Part shown: piece by piece, positions 19,193 through 28,616 of the stretch
Numbering within the stretch: the first letter of the stretch is position 1
Layout: each line of letters starts with the position of its first letter
Assembly: GCF_019904295.1 (NCBI RefSeq)
Contig: NZ_CP065363.1
Span: 11,827-75,826 of the forward strand
Length of the DNA: 64,000 nucleotides
Source of the DNA: Ruegeria sp. SCSIO 43209
GTDB lineage: Bacteria; Pseudomonadota; Alphaproteobacteria; Rhodobacterales; Rhodobacteraceae
Direction of reading: 5' to 3'
Made by a program: the position numbers and the translations under genes
The notes under the pieces: model-generated
The model's input: the letters and a program-made list of their open reading frames with translations, nothing else
The model's database searches: none
What the model was told of the DNA's origin: nothing

Positions 19193-19669
19193 ATGGCACA
19201 TCCCCTCCACCACGCCGAAAGCTCGGCCCGAAAATTTGGCGGTGTGCCAGATGACTATCAATTCGTGCATGACTGGTTCGATTCATCCAAAGAGCACCTA
19301 GGTCTCTTTGTTCACAGAGCACATCGTCACCACTGTTTAGGGGTATTTGAAGCCGAACGACAGTTCGGTCGCAGCCTGATCAACAGCGCGGGCCGGGTTG
19401 TTCCCATCCGCTGGATCGGCGAGCAGCATGTGCGCGAAGATTGCCAGGGGCGCATCCCGTCGCTGGCGGATTGGCTCGGGCGCATCCAGCCTGAACCGTG
19501 GATGGCCAATGGTCGGATCGACAACGATCCGACGCAGATTGTCGGCGATCCGCGTGCGGCCTGGACCCTCGCAGTGGCAAATCACCAGACCATTCTAGGC
19601 TTCGAGGACTGGCTGCTGAGGGTTTCGATCGAACACGTTCAGCACCGCCAAAACCGCGCCGCCGCCTGA
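19193..19669 (+). CDS. DUF6915-like family protein
   Basis: 158 residues from the ATG at 19193, next to the preceding stop. His-rich N-terminal half (HPLHHAESSARKFGG, LFVHRAHRHHCLGVFEAE), then GRVVPIRWIGEQHVREDCQGRIPSLADWL. The HHAESSARKFGG / HRAHRHH / GEQHVREDCG order matches my recollection of the DUF6915 family. Several conserved His and Cys suggest metal binding, which is an inference. It belongs to the same accessory operon. Confidence 0.72.
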   Translation: MAHPLHHAESSARKFGGVPDDYQFVHDWFDSSKEHLGLFVHRAHRHHCLGVFEAERQFGRSLINSAGRVVPIRWIGEQHVREDCQGRIPSLADWLGRIQPEPWMANGRIDNDPTQIVGDPRAAWTLAVANHQTILGFEDWLLRVSIEHVQHRQNRAAA

Positions 19670-19773
19670 TCCGCCGGGCGGCGACCTCGCCAACCAACTC
19701 ATCCCAACCAGATCGACTCGCCTGCGCCCAATCGGCCTGGCGGGTCGTTTTCGTTCCAAGAAAGGACATCGAC

Positions 19774-20409
19774 ATGCATGACCCCGTCTATGAGGAGGCC
19801 TACCAGGGCCACACCATCAAAATCTACCACGACCTCGATCCCGAAAGCCCACGGGAGTGGTCCAACCTCGGCAGGCTGATCTGCTGGCATCGACGCTATC
19901 GGCTTGGCGACGGCCATCAGTTCGACAGGCCCGAAGCGTTCTTGCGCGACCTCGCCGGTGTCCCGTTTCAGTGTGATCTCACGATTGACCAACTGCGCGA
20001 GCGCGCCGAACGCAAGGCAATCATCTTGCCCGTGTTTCTCTATGACCATTCCGGTCTCGCGATGAACACCATCGGATTTCATTGCCCGTGGGATTCCGGA
20101 CAGGTCGGTTACGTCTATGTGTTGCTCGAGGCGGTTCGGGAGGAGTTCGATGTGAAGCGCGTCACCAAGGCGCTGCGCGAGAAAGCTGAAGACATCCTGC
20201 GCGGTGAAATCGTCAGCTACGACGCCTATCTCGGCGGCCGGGTCTATGGCTATGTCATCGAGCAGGACGGCGAGGAGATCGACGCCTGCTGGGGGTTCGT
20301 CGGCGACTACGAGACGGGCTGTTTGCCCGAGGCGCGTCACGCAGTGCCAGCACCGTCGCCTGGTCAAACACCCCAGTCCGCTGCCGCTCAAGCACAGGCT
20401 CACCCTTAG
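19774..20409 (+). CDS. Conserved hypothetical plasmid protein
   Basis: 211 residues from the ATG at 19774, with GAAAGGA 10 bp upstream. Two linked parts: residues ~1-90 with HTIKIYHDLDPESPREWSNLG and LICWHRRYRLGD, and ~90-190 with GQVGYVYVLLEAVREEF, then DAYLGGRVYGYVIEQDGEEIDACWGFVGDYE. Proteins with this pattern occur in phages and plasmids, but I cannot name a function. The Pro/Ala/Gln-rich tail is probably disordered. It is the last gene before a 514-bp gap. Confidence 0.72.
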   Translation: MHDPVYEEAYQGHTIKIYHDLDPESPREWSNLGRLICWHRRYRLGDGHQFDRPEAFLRDLAGVPFQCDLTIDQLRERAERKAIILPVFLYDHSGLAMNTIGFHCPWDSGQVGYVYVLLEAVREEFDVKRVTKALREKAEDILRGEIVSYDAYLGGRVYGYVIEQDGEEIDACWGFVGDYETGCLPEARHAVPAPSPGQTPQSAAAQAQAHP

Positions 20410-20923
20410 GGACCGGCACAGGTGGCACAAGCTCCCTTCTTTGCGGGAACCCCAATCGGCCTCGCATTGCTGCAATGCAGAAAAATCATGGCCTGCCTAT
20501 TGTGCGACTGTAGCTTCGCCCCATCTTGAAGTTGCGATCGGTTCTCTCCTCCTCCCTGAACCGATCCGGAATAATCGGCGGCATCCACCTCCTCCCGGAT
20601 GCCGCCATTTTCTTGTTCAAAGCATTTCCTGAAGGCTATCCACGGTTTGTCGGTCGCCCCTCGGTCGAAGAGATCTACCGTTTCGGATGCACAAGGCGAA
20701 AACCGCCAAAAAACTTGGGCGCGCTTGTAATGCTGCAAGCGGACAAGGGCTTCCGCACCAATGCCCACAGACCCATCCCCAGATTCTGGGGATAGCTTTC
20801 CGCTGCCGGGGCGGAGATCAGCAATGCCATGAAAGAGCGAGAGACAGGGCGGGAGGGGTGACCCCTCCCGGGTGAGAGAGTGCGCGCGGGCTTGGGGCCA
20901 ACCCCCAACTCCGGAGATTGCCG
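20410..20923. other. Intergenic region with a 21-bp perfect inverted repeat
   Basis: I see no convincing gene here. The notable element is 20851-20871, CGGGAGGGGT and ACCCCTCCCG around a single G, 53 bp before the helicase start. The AGATCTACC-rich middle and the GAGAGA-rich stretch may hold the helicase promoter, but no clear -35/-10 pair was identified. Confidence 0.5.
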
Positions 20924-23900
20924 ATGAACGCTCACCCCCATTCCGTCCCGCTTGCGACCCTTGCCGAGGCCCCTGCCCTGCCCGAGGCTGCAGGTTTTTC
21001 TCAACACTTGATGCAGGCTGCGACTTCTCTCGTCCCCCAGTTCGAGGCGGGCGAAGCGATTGGCGCCGCCACCCTCCGCGCCGCGATGGAGGAGGCTTTC
21101 GGCGCCAGCGACACGAGCGGCGCCTGGGTCTGGAAAGACGCCTATGAGGCGGCCGAGATCGCGCAGATCCTGATGCTTGCCCGCTACGGCGCGCTGATGC
21201 AGCGCCAGGCGGCCTCGCCGAACGCCTTCCTCACCATGATCGAACGTCTTGCCACTCTGGCTCCGTCTCACACGCGGCGTTCTGAGGACAGCATCCGCCT
21301 GCAACAATTCTCCACGCCTTTGCCTCTTGCCGCCATCGTCGCGCAGGCGGCGGGGTTTCGCGGGGGCGACCTGGTGCTCGAACCCTCGGCCGGCGCTGGC
21401 ATGCTGGCGATTTTCGCCCGGATTGCGGGTGCACGTCTGGCGCTCAACGAGCTTGCCGAGACCCGCCGCGCCTTGCTGGGACAGTTGTTTCCGGATGCCA
21501 TCGTCTCGGATCATGATGCCGCCTCGATTGATGACCGCCTTGACCGCGCAGTCACGCCCTCGGTCATCGTGATGAACCCGCCGTTTTCGGCTGCGAACCT
21601 TGTCGAGGGTAAGTTCCGGCAGGCGACCAGTCAGCATGTTCTGTCCGCTCTCGCCCGCCTTGCGCCGGGTGGGCGGCTCGTGGTCATCACCGGAGAGAGC
21701 TTTCGGCCCTCAACCAAGAGCTTGCAGTCGACGTTTCAGCGGATTGGCCAGAGCGCTGACGTGGTGTTTTCCGCCGCGATCGACGGCAAGGTCTTCGCGC
21801 GGCATGGCACCACGATCGACACGCGGTTGACGGTGATCGACAAGCATGTGGCGGGCGCTGGAGAAATCGCACCGGTCGAGAGCGAGGCCGTCTACCATCC
21901 GCTCTGCGCGACCACGGGTGATCTTCTTTCCGCAGTGCTCGATCATTGCCCGGAACGCCGCAGCCCTCCGCCTTACCCTACCAGCGCGGCATTGCCTGTG
22001 CCGAACCGCCAGACCCGCACCAACCTGCACGCTTTGCGCCATGCCGCCCGTCAGGAAACCCGTGCCCTCGCCGTGGAGCGCGCCAAGCACCCGTTCGACG
22101 ACATCGAGACGGCACCGCTCGATTACCTGCCGAAAGCCTGGAGCGAACCTGACGGCGCGCTGCAGGACACGGTCTACGAGGCTTACGCCTTGCAGGCGAT
22201 CCGGATCGACGGCGCGGCGAAGCATCCGACTGCGCTCGTGCAGTCCGCCGCCATGGCTTCGGTCCCGCCGCCCGTCCCGACCTATCGTCCCCTCTTGCCA
22301 AAGACCCTCGTCGCCGACGGTCTCCTTTCCGCGCCGCAGCTCGAAAGCGTGATCTACGCGGGCAATGCCCACGAGACGCATCTCAAGGGCTGGTTCAAGC
22401 GCGGCGAGATCGAAGGCCAGCTGATGGCGGCAGCCGAGGGCGATGAAGGCGCCTTTCGCCTGCGCAAGGGCTGGTTTCTGGGGGATGGCACGGGCTGCGG
22501 CAAGGGGCGGCAGGTCGCAGGCATCATCCTCGACAATTGGCTGCAGGGGCGACGCCGCGCGGTCTGGGTCTCAAAGAGCGACAAGCTGATCGAAGATGCG
22601 CGCCGCGACTGGATGGCGCTCGGGGGCCGCGAAAGCGATATCGTGCCGCTGTCGAAGTTCCGCCAGGGGAGCGAAATCCGCCTGCTCGAGGGCATCCTCT
22701 TCGTCACCTATGCCACGCTGCGCTCAGCCGAGCGCGAGGGAAAAGCCTCCCGCCTCGACCAGGTGACGACCTGGCTCGGCGAAGGCTTCGACGGGGTGCT
22801 CGCCTTCGACGAAAGCCACGCCATGGCGAATGCCGTCGGCGAAAAGTCCGACCGCGGCGACAAGAAGGCCTCGCAGCAAGGTCTCGCAGGTCTCGCGCTT
22901 CAGAACGCCTTGTCCGATGCACGCGTCCTCTATGTCTCGGCGACCGGGGCGACGGTCGTCGGCAATCTCGCCTATGCCTCCCGCCTCGGGCTCTGGGGCA
23001 CGGGAGATTTTCCCTTCGTGACAAGGCCCGAGTTCGTCGCCGCGATGGAGGCCGGGGGCATTGCCGCCATGGAGATGATCTCGCGCGACCTGAAGGCGCT
23101 CGGGCTCTATTTGGCACGCTCGCTTTCCTATGCCGGGGTCGAATACGAGATGCTGGTCCATGAGCTGACGCCCGCCCAGATCGCGATCTATGACAGTTTT
23201 GCAGACGTCTACCAGATCATCCATACCCATCTCGAGGCCGCCTTACAGGCCGCTGGTATCACGTCAGAGAATGGCACGCTGAACCCCCAGGCGAAATCCG
23301 CCGCGCGTTCGGCCTTCGAGAGCAACAAGCAGCGCTTCTTCAACCATCTCATCACTGCCATGAAATGCCCCTCGCTGATCCGCGCGATCGAAGCGGACCT
23401 GGCGGCGGGGCATTCGGCGGTCATTCAGGTGGTTTCGACCAGCGAGGCGGTGATGGAACGCCGCCTCGAAGAGATCCCGCCCTCGGAGTGGGACGATCTG
23501 CAGGTCGATTTCACCCCGCGCGAGGCGGTCATGGAGTATTTGATGCACAGCTTCCCGACGCAGCTTTTCGAGCCTTACACCGACGAGAATGGCGATCTGC
23601 GGTCGCGCCCTGCCCTTGATGGCGATGGCAACCCGATCATCTGCCGTGAGGCGGAGCGGCGGCGGGACGATCTGGTCGAACATCTTGGAGCCCTGGCCCC
23701 GGTGCAGGGCGCGCTCGATCAGATCCTCTGGCATTTCGGCGGGGACGCGGTGGCCGAGGTCACCGGACGCAAGCGGCGCATCGTGAAGACGCGGGAAGGT
23801 CGGCTCAAGGTCGAAAACCGCCCGGCGTCTTCGAACCTCAGTGAGACCCAGGCCTACATGGATGATAAGAAGAAGATTTTGATCTTCTCCGACGCCGGTG

Positions 23901-25321
23901 GCACGGGGCGCAGCTATCACGCCGATCTTGGGGCGAAGAACCAGCGTCTGCGGGTACATTACCTGCTGGAACCGGGCTGGAAGGCCGACAACGCGATCCA
24001 GGGGTTGGGGCGCACGAACAGGACCAATCAGGCGCAGCCGCCGCTCTTTCGCCCCGTCGCGACCAATGTGAAAGGTGAAAAGCGCTTTCTCTCTACCATC
24101 GCGCGGCGTCTCGACACGCTCGGGGCCATCACCAAGGGGCAACGAGAGACCGGGGGTCAGAACATGTTTCGCGCCGAGGACAACCTCGAGAGCCCCTATG
24201 CGCGCGCTGCGCTGCGGCAGTTCTTCTACAAGCTGCGCGCGGGCAAGATCGAGGCCTGCTCCTACACGAAATTCCAGGAGATGACCGGGCTGACGCTCGA
24301 TGAGGCGGATGGTACGATGAAGGAGACCCTGCCGCCGATCCAGCAGTTCCTGAACCGCTGTCTGGCGCTCAGGATCGAGATGCAGGACGCGATTTTCGAG
24401 GCCTTTGGCGGGTTCCTCTCGGCCATCATCGAGGATGCGCGCCAGGCAGGCACGCTGGATGTCGGCCTCGAGACGCTCAAAGCCGAGAAGTTCGAGATCG
24501 TGGACCGCAAGGTGATCTTCGCGCATGAGGCGACGGGGGCGACGGCGACCGCCCTGACCGTGGAGCGTACCGATCGCAACGATCCGCTGACCCTGCCCCG
24601 CGTCAAATCGATCTGCGCAAACACGGACGGCGCGACGCTCTGCCGGAACAAGTCCTCCAAGCGCGCGGCGTTGATGGTCAAAGCGCCGGCTTTCATGGAC
24701 GAGGATGGTGTTCCGATCCTGCGGGTGAAACTGCTGCGGCCCATGGCGACCGAGATCCTCGCGCTCAGCGAATTTTCGACTTCGCACTGGGAAGAGGTCG
24801 ATGATGCGATGTTCGAGCATCTTTGGCAGGCCGAGGTCGAGGCGGTGCCGGAGTTCACCACCTCGAAGATCACACTGATCTGCGGCCTCCTCCTGCCGAT
24901 CTGGGACCGGCTCCCCGCTGACAACATGCGCATCTACCGCTTGCAGACCGAGGATGGGGAACGCGCCATTGGGCGTCTCGTCAGCCAGGAACAGCTTCTC
25001 AATGTCTATGCGCGGCTGGGTCTCGATTGTCAGATCGAGATGACGCCGCAGGAAGTCTTCGTCGCGGTTATGGAAGCCAGGACGACGCTGAACCTCCTCG
25101 GCGGTTACCAGCTGCGCCGGTCGCTCGTCATGGGGCAGCCGAGGTGTGAGCTGATCGGTGCCTCAGGTGCGGCCCTGCCGGGGTTGAAGGCCATGGGCTG
25201 CTTCACCGAGGTGATCCAGTGGAAGACGCGGGTGTTTATCCCCGTGGACGGCACTGACGTGCTGGCGCGGGTGCTTGCCGAGCATCCAGTTGGCTCAAGC
25301 GCCGCGGATGTCGCCGCATGA
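20924..25321 (+). CDS. Methyltransferase / strawberry-notch-like helicase fusion
   Basis: 1465 residues from the ATG at 20924 (CCGGAG 7 bp upstream). N-terminal class I methyltransferase: motif I LVLEPSAGAGML (~residue 150) and motif IV NPPF (~216), the amino-methyltransferase signature. The strawberry-notch-type superfamily 2 helicase follows: Walker A GDGTGCGKGRQ (~520), DESHAMAN (~628), the GGTGRSYHADLG loop and motif VI QGLGRTNRTNQ (~1027). The C-terminal ~400 residues have no motif I can name. Such fusions are widespread on alphaproteobacterial conjugative plasmids and are suspected to modify or protect incoming DNA; that role is inference. It overlaps the toprim gene by ATGA. Confidence 0.88.
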   Translation: MNAHPHSVPLATLAEAPALPEAAGFSQHLMQAATSLVPQFEAGEAIGAATLRAAMEEAFGASDTSGAWVWKDAYEAAEIAQILMLARYGALMQRQAASPNAFLTMIERLATLAPSHTRRSEDSIRLQQFSTPLPLAAIVAQAAGFRGGDLVLEPSAGAGMLAIFARIAGARLALNELAETRRALLGQLFPDAIVSDHDAASIDDRLDRAVTPSVIVMNPPFSAANLVEGKFRQATSQHVLSALARLAPGGRLVVITGESFRPSTKSLQSTFQRIGQSADVVFSAAIDGKVFARHGTTIDTRLTVIDKHVAGAGEIAPVESEAVYHPLCATTGDLLSAVLDHCPERRSPPPYPTSAALPVPNRQTRTNLHALRHAARQETRALAVERAKHPFDDIETAPLDYLPKAWSEPDGALQDTVYEAYALQAIRIDGAAKHPTALVQSAAMASVPPPVPTYRPLLPKTLVADGLLSAPQLESVIYAGNAHETHLKGWFKRGEIEGQLMAAAEGDEGAFRLRKGWFLGDGTGCGKGRQVAGIILDNWLQGRRRAVWVSKSDKLIEDARRDWMALGGRESDIVPLSKFRQGSEIRLLEGILFVTYATLRSAEREGKASRLDQVTTWLGEGFDGVLAFDESHAMANAVGEKSDRGDKKASQQGLAGLALQNALSDARVLYVSATGATVVGNLAYASRLGLWGTGDFPFVTRPEFVAAMEAGGIAAMEMISRDLKALGLYLARSLSYAGVEYEMLVHELTPAQIAIYDSFADVYQIIHTHLEAALQAAGITSENGTLNPQAKSAARSAFESNKQRFFNHLITAMKCPSLIRAIEADLAAGHSAVIQVVSTSEAVMERRLEEIPPSEWDDLQVDFTPREAVMEYLMHSFPTQLFEPYTDENGDLRSRPALDGDGNPIICREAERRRDDLVEHLGALAPVQGALDQILWHFGGDAVAEVTGRKRRIVKTREGRLKVENRPASSNLSETQAYMDDKKKILIFSDAGGTGRSYHADLGAKNQRLRVHYLLEPGWKADNAIQGLGRTNRTNQAQPPLFRPVATNVKGEKRFLSTIARRLDTLGAITKGQRETGGQNMFRAEDNLESPYARAALRQFFYKLRAGKIEACSYTKFQEMTGLTLDEADGTMKETLPPIQQFLNRCLALRIEMQDAIFEAFGGFLSAIIEDARQAGTLDVGLETLKAEKFEIVDRKVIFAHEATGATATALTVERTDRNDPLTLPRVKSICANTDGATLCRNKSSKRAALMVKAPAFMDEDGVPILRVKLLRPMATEILALSEFSTSHWEEVDDAMFEHLWQAEVEAVPEFTTSKITLICGLLLPIWDRLPADNMRIYRLQTEDGERAIGRLVSQEQLLNVYARLGLDCQIEMTPQEVFVAVMEARTTLNLLGGYQLRRSLVMGQPRCELIGASGAALPGLKAMGCFTEVIQWKTRVFIPVDGTDVLARVLAEHPVGSSAADVAA

Positions 25322-26364
25322 GTGCGCAGCGCAGCATCGCAGACCTCTCGGCCGATCTTGCGGACCGTGCCGAGAGTTTCTGCCACCAGTATTTTCCCGA
25401 GGGACGCAAGCAGGGCAATTATTGGCAGGTTGGCGACACCTCGGGCGCCAAGGGCCAGAGCCTCGCCATCCGGCTGCAAGCGCAGAACGGGCGTAAAGCC
25501 GGGTCCTGGCAGGATTTCGCGACGGGTGAATATGGCGATCTGATCGACCTGCTGCAGGAACGGCTTGGGTCGGTCACGCTCAAGGAGACGCTGAGGGAGG
25601 CCCGGTCCTTTCTCGGCGAGGCCCCCTGCCCTGCCGTACCTCGTGATACCCAAAGGGCTGAGCGCCCGGATGCAGCCTCCAGCAAACGCATCGCGCGGGC
25701 GCGCAAACTCTTTTCCGCCGGCAAGCCGGTGCTTGGCACAATGGGCTGCACCTATCTGCAAGGTCGTGGGATTACACGGCTTGGCCCGGCTCTGCGCTAT
25801 CACCCGCGGGTCTTCCTGCGTCAGGGCGAGGACGACGCCGATCCGCCGCTAAGGGCCCCTGCCTTGCTGGCGAAGATCACCGACAATCGGGGCCAGATCA
25901 CTGGATGCGCGAGGCTGTATCTCAATCCGTCCACCGACGGCTTGGCCGAGATCGAGAGCCCGAAACGGATCCTCGGGCAGCTCCATGGCCATGCCATCCG
26001 CTTCTGGTCCGGCCAGGCGCGCTCTGATCTCATCGTCGGTGAAGGTCTCGAGAACACCCTCTCGGTCGGCACGGCTCTGCCGGAGTTCGACCTCGCCGCC
26101 TGTCTCACCGCCACCCATCTCGGCCTCTTCATCCCGCCGCCGGGCATCGAGCGCATCTGGATCGCACAGGATAATGACGAAACTGGAAGTGCCGCATCAC
26201 TTAGATTGCGTAACCAACTGGGATCGCTTGGGATTGCCTGTGGTGATCTCGTGTCGAACATGGGCGATTTCAACGACGATCTGCGGGCATTTGGCAAGAA
26301 TGCGCTGCGCCGGTCCCTATTGGGGGCCATGAAGGCGCAAGGTCTGAAGATCGAGGACGGGTAA
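25318..26364 (+). CDS. Toprim domain protein (DUF7146-like)
   Basis: 348 residues. The N-terminus (residues ~1-100) resembles a primase-type zinc-less domain (NYWQVGDTSGAKGQSL, GSWQDFATGEYGDLIDLL). The C-terminal half is a toprim-like fold: LIVGEGLENTLSVG (Glu of motif 1), then RIWIAQDNDETG (DxD-like) and a final NDDLRAFG. This matches plasmid-encoded DnaG-like or virulence-associated toprim proteins. Together with the upstream helicase it could act on single-stranded DNA during plasmid establishment; this is inferred from context. Start chosen by the 4-bp overlap with the helicase stop. Confidence 0.82.
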   Translation: MSAQRSIADLSADLADRAESFCHQYFPEGRKQGNYWQVGDTSGAKGQSLAIRLQAQNGRKAGSWQDFATGEYGDLIDLLQERLGSVTLKETLREARSFLGEAPCPAVPRDTQRAERPDAASSKRIARARKLFSAGKPVLGTMGCTYLQGRGITRLGPALRYHPRVFLRQGEDDADPPLRAPALLAKITDNRGQITGCARLYLNPSTDGLAEIESPKRILGQLHGHAIRFWSGQARSDLIVGEGLENTLSVGTALPEFDLAACLTATHLGLFIPPPGIERIWIAQDNDETGSAASLRLRNQLGSLGIACGDLVSNMGDFNDDLRAFGKNALRRSLLGAMKAQGLKIEDG

Positions 26365-26675
26365 GCGCCAGCCTCCCCATTGATGTCCGACAGGGCGAAG
26401 GTGCCGCGTGTTCGATCTGATCCCGTTTGGATAAGGGGAGCGATGGACCGGCGGGTCGGGGCAGAGCGCCCCTCGCCCGGGCAGCAATGCGCCCCGCACC
26501 AGAAAATTCCCCTGTCCCGCCGCGTGGCCGCGTCGGCCCATTCCTCGCGGGAACAATTTTCCGGCCCGGGTCACATTCTCCGCTGCGCTTCGATCCTTGC
26601 GGATGCGGCCCGGTCGCCGCCGGTCCTGATATCGCCCCATCCAAATCGGGTCAGATCAATCAGAGGAACCAAAAA
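26365..26675. other. Intergenic leader before DUF2493 gene
   Basis: No gene seen. It contains CATTCCTCGCG (26539-26549) and CTCCGCTGCGCTTCG (26578-26592), two motifs that recur with nearly the same spacing upstream of both DUF736 copies. A shared leader or promoter is likely. Confidence 0.5.
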
Positions 26676-27587
26676 ATGCCCCATCAGACAGACATCCAAG
26701 AGGAGACCGGCGTGACCTCCGCCATCCTCGACCACCTCGCACTTCACGGCGCAATGCCCGGGCCCGGCGAGACCGATCATCGCGCTCTGCCTCAGCCAGA
26801 TGAGGTCGAACTCGCCATGGCGACACTCTTTGATACCACCATCGGCCTTCTCACCGGCAGCCAGTTGGAAGACAATCTCGAGGAAATGCTCTGGTCCCTG
26901 ACCTCGATCTTCCATCGCCGGCTGACCCATATCCAGAAGCTTCTGGACGACAATGAGTTCGAGGTCCGGGAAAGCTTAGGCGAACAGGACGGCTCCGAAG
27001 TCTCCTCGGTCGAGCTCGAACGCCTCCAGATGATCGGTCTGAAGCTCTGGGACCATCGCGACGCTTTCGAGCAGATGCGCGATCTGGCCGTGGATCACTT
27101 TGCGGCCGCCACGGGTTCGCCCTGGCTCCCCCGCACTGGATCCAAGGTTTCGCATCGCGGTCTCACCTCCGCCGTGGTGGACAGCCGGGCCTGGCTCTCG
27201 GCCAAGCGCCGCAAGGAGACCGAAGTGCACTGCCCCGAAGGGACGCGGATCGCCTTCTCTGGCGGGGACTATCAGGCCTACGATCTGATCTGGTCCGTCC
27301 TCGACGCCACCCTTGCGAAATACCCCGACATGGTGCTCTTGCACGGCGGCACGCCCAAAGGCGCCGAGATGATCGCGGCCCGCTGGGCAGATACGCGCGG
27401 TGTCACCCAGGTGGTCTTCAAACCCGACTGGAAGTGCCACGGCAAGGCCGCCCCCTTCAAGCGCAACGACAAGATGCTCGAGACCATGCCGCAGGGTCTG
27501 ATTGCCACCCCCGGCTCGGGTATCACGGAGAACATCGTCGACAAGGCCCGCAAGCTCGGCATCCGCATCAAGAGGATCGGGGCTTAG
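26676..27587 (+). CDS. DUF2493 (SLOG-fold, YspA-like) family protein
   Basis: 303 residues from the ATG at 26676, with AGAGGAAC upstream. The N-terminal ~130 residues are helical and acidic. The C-terminal DUF2493 domain begins with GTRIAFSGGDYQAYDLIWSVLD, continues with MVLLHGGTPKGAEMIAARWA and ends with FKRNDKMLETMPQGLIATPGSGITENIVDKARKLGI, the Rossmann-like SLOG pattern that binds nucleotide ligands. Its function on plasmids is unknown. It follows the toprim gene in the conserved accessory order. Confidence 0.82.
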   Translation: MPHQTDIQEETGVTSAILDHLALHGAMPGPGETDHRALPQPDEVELAMATLFDTTIGLLTGSQLEDNLEEMLWSLTSIFHRRLTHIQKLLDDNEFEVRESLGEQDGSEVSSVELERLQMIGLKLWDHRDAFEQMRDLAVDHFAAATGSPWLPRTGSKVSHRGLTSAVVDSRAWLSAKRRKETEVHCPEGTRIAFSGGDYQAYDLIWSVLDATLAKYPDMVLLHGGTPKGAEMIAARWADTRGVTQVVFKPDWKCHGKAAPFKRNDKMLETMPQGLIATPGSGITENIVDKARKLGIRIKRIGA

Positions 27588-27595
27588 GCCCCGGT

Positions 27596-27889
27596 TTATG
27601 CGCCGCGCAGAAGATCCTGCACCACAGAGGGCTTCTTGGCGATCAGTGCCAACAGGACCTGTGCCGGGCCTGTCGGCTGCCGCCGCCCGTGTTCCCAGTT
27701 TAGAAGCGTACCTTTCGCGACGCCAATGCTCTTGGCGAACTCTGCCTGGGACAGGCCAGTTCGTTGCCGAACTTCGGCGACATTGACCTCCACCACGGAA
27801 ACTTCATGCACTTTCGCACCTGCCAAATCGCCATCTGCGAAGGCCAGAGCCTCTTCCAGTCCCTTGGAGATGGATTCGAATGCACTCAT
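27596..27889 (-). CDS. XRE-type antitoxin (HigA/NadS-like)
   Basis: 97 residues. The helix-turn-helix is in VRQRTGLSQAEFAKSIGVAKGTLLNWEHGRRQPTGPAQVLLALI (~40-83), preceded by an acidic N-terminus. It is the second gene of a toxin-first pair, overlapping the toxin stop by 4 bp. By family it neutralises the HigB-type toxin and represses the promoter. The pair runs against the DUF2493 gene, leaving an 8-bp gap between the stops. Confidence 0.85.
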   Translation of the reverse strand: MSAFESISKGLEEALAFADGDLAGAKVHEVSVVEVNVAEVRQRTGLSQAEFAKSIGVAKGTLLNWEHGRRQPTGPAQVLLALIAKKPSVVQDLLRGA

Positions 27890-28227
27890 GTTGCGTCTCC
27901 ATACTTCGCGACAAGCGCCTTGCTCATCTCTACCGCCGCAGCCTGTTCGGTCTTCGACAGGTTGGCTTTCTCATTCTTGGCGAAGACCGTGATCAGAAAG
28001 ATCGGCATATGGATCCCGCCAAAGACATACACCGTCCTGAAGCCGCCACTCTTGCCGCTCCCCTCTCTCGGGATGCGGACTTTGCGTAAACCGCCACCAA
28101 GAGAGATGCCGGCTTCCGGATTGGCGGCAATGAAGTTGATCGCCGCCTCGCGTTCTTGGTCCGACATGATTGCCTTGGCGCGCCTCTGGAATTCAGGCAG
28201 TTCGACCACGGTCTGTAATCGCGTCAT
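27886..28227 (-). CDS. RelE/HigB-type toxin
   Basis: 113 residues from the ATG at 28227 (MTRLQTVVELPEFQRRAKAIM), with GGAA 7 bp upstream; an ATG at 28239 is also possible. The family pattern is clear: TVVELPEF, DQEREAAINFIAANPEAGISLGG, LRKVRIPREGSGKSGGFRTVYVFGGIHMPIFLITVFAKNEKANLS. By family it is a ribosome-dependent mRNA interferase. The gene precedes its antitoxin, as in higBA. Confidence 0.85.
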   Translation of the reverse strand: MTRLQTVVELPEFQRRAKAIMSDQEREAAINFIAANPEAGISLGGGLRKVRIPREGSGKSGGFRTVYVFGGIHMPIFLITVFAKNEKANLSKTEQAAAVEMSKALVAKYGDAT

Positions 28228-28616
28228 GTTAAGTTCCATATAGATTTCGGCGGCATATGTGTCAATGACGTATAGCATGCGCACTGGAAGGACAAGTCGT
28301 CGACGGATGCCGGGGCCTACCGGTATGCTTGGTCGGCTGGGTGGGGCTACCCTGGCCGTGTGTACCGTCGCATAGAATGACCGATCCGACCGGCCGGTTT
28401 GTCGTTTCAGACTATTGGAGGGTGGCGGTGTCACGTAACGAGGCTGCCCTTCGTTCTTAGCCTCGAGCGCGTCGAGTGCTCGTCAGCATCGTGCACGCTG
28501 TAGCGAAGACATTGATTGCGGCAGGTCATCCCAAGCGCGCGACTTTGAAGTCTGGCCTATGTTATATTTCAGGCGAGTTTAGGAGTGGATTGCGCCCCCC
28601 GCAGCCTCTCTGTTTG

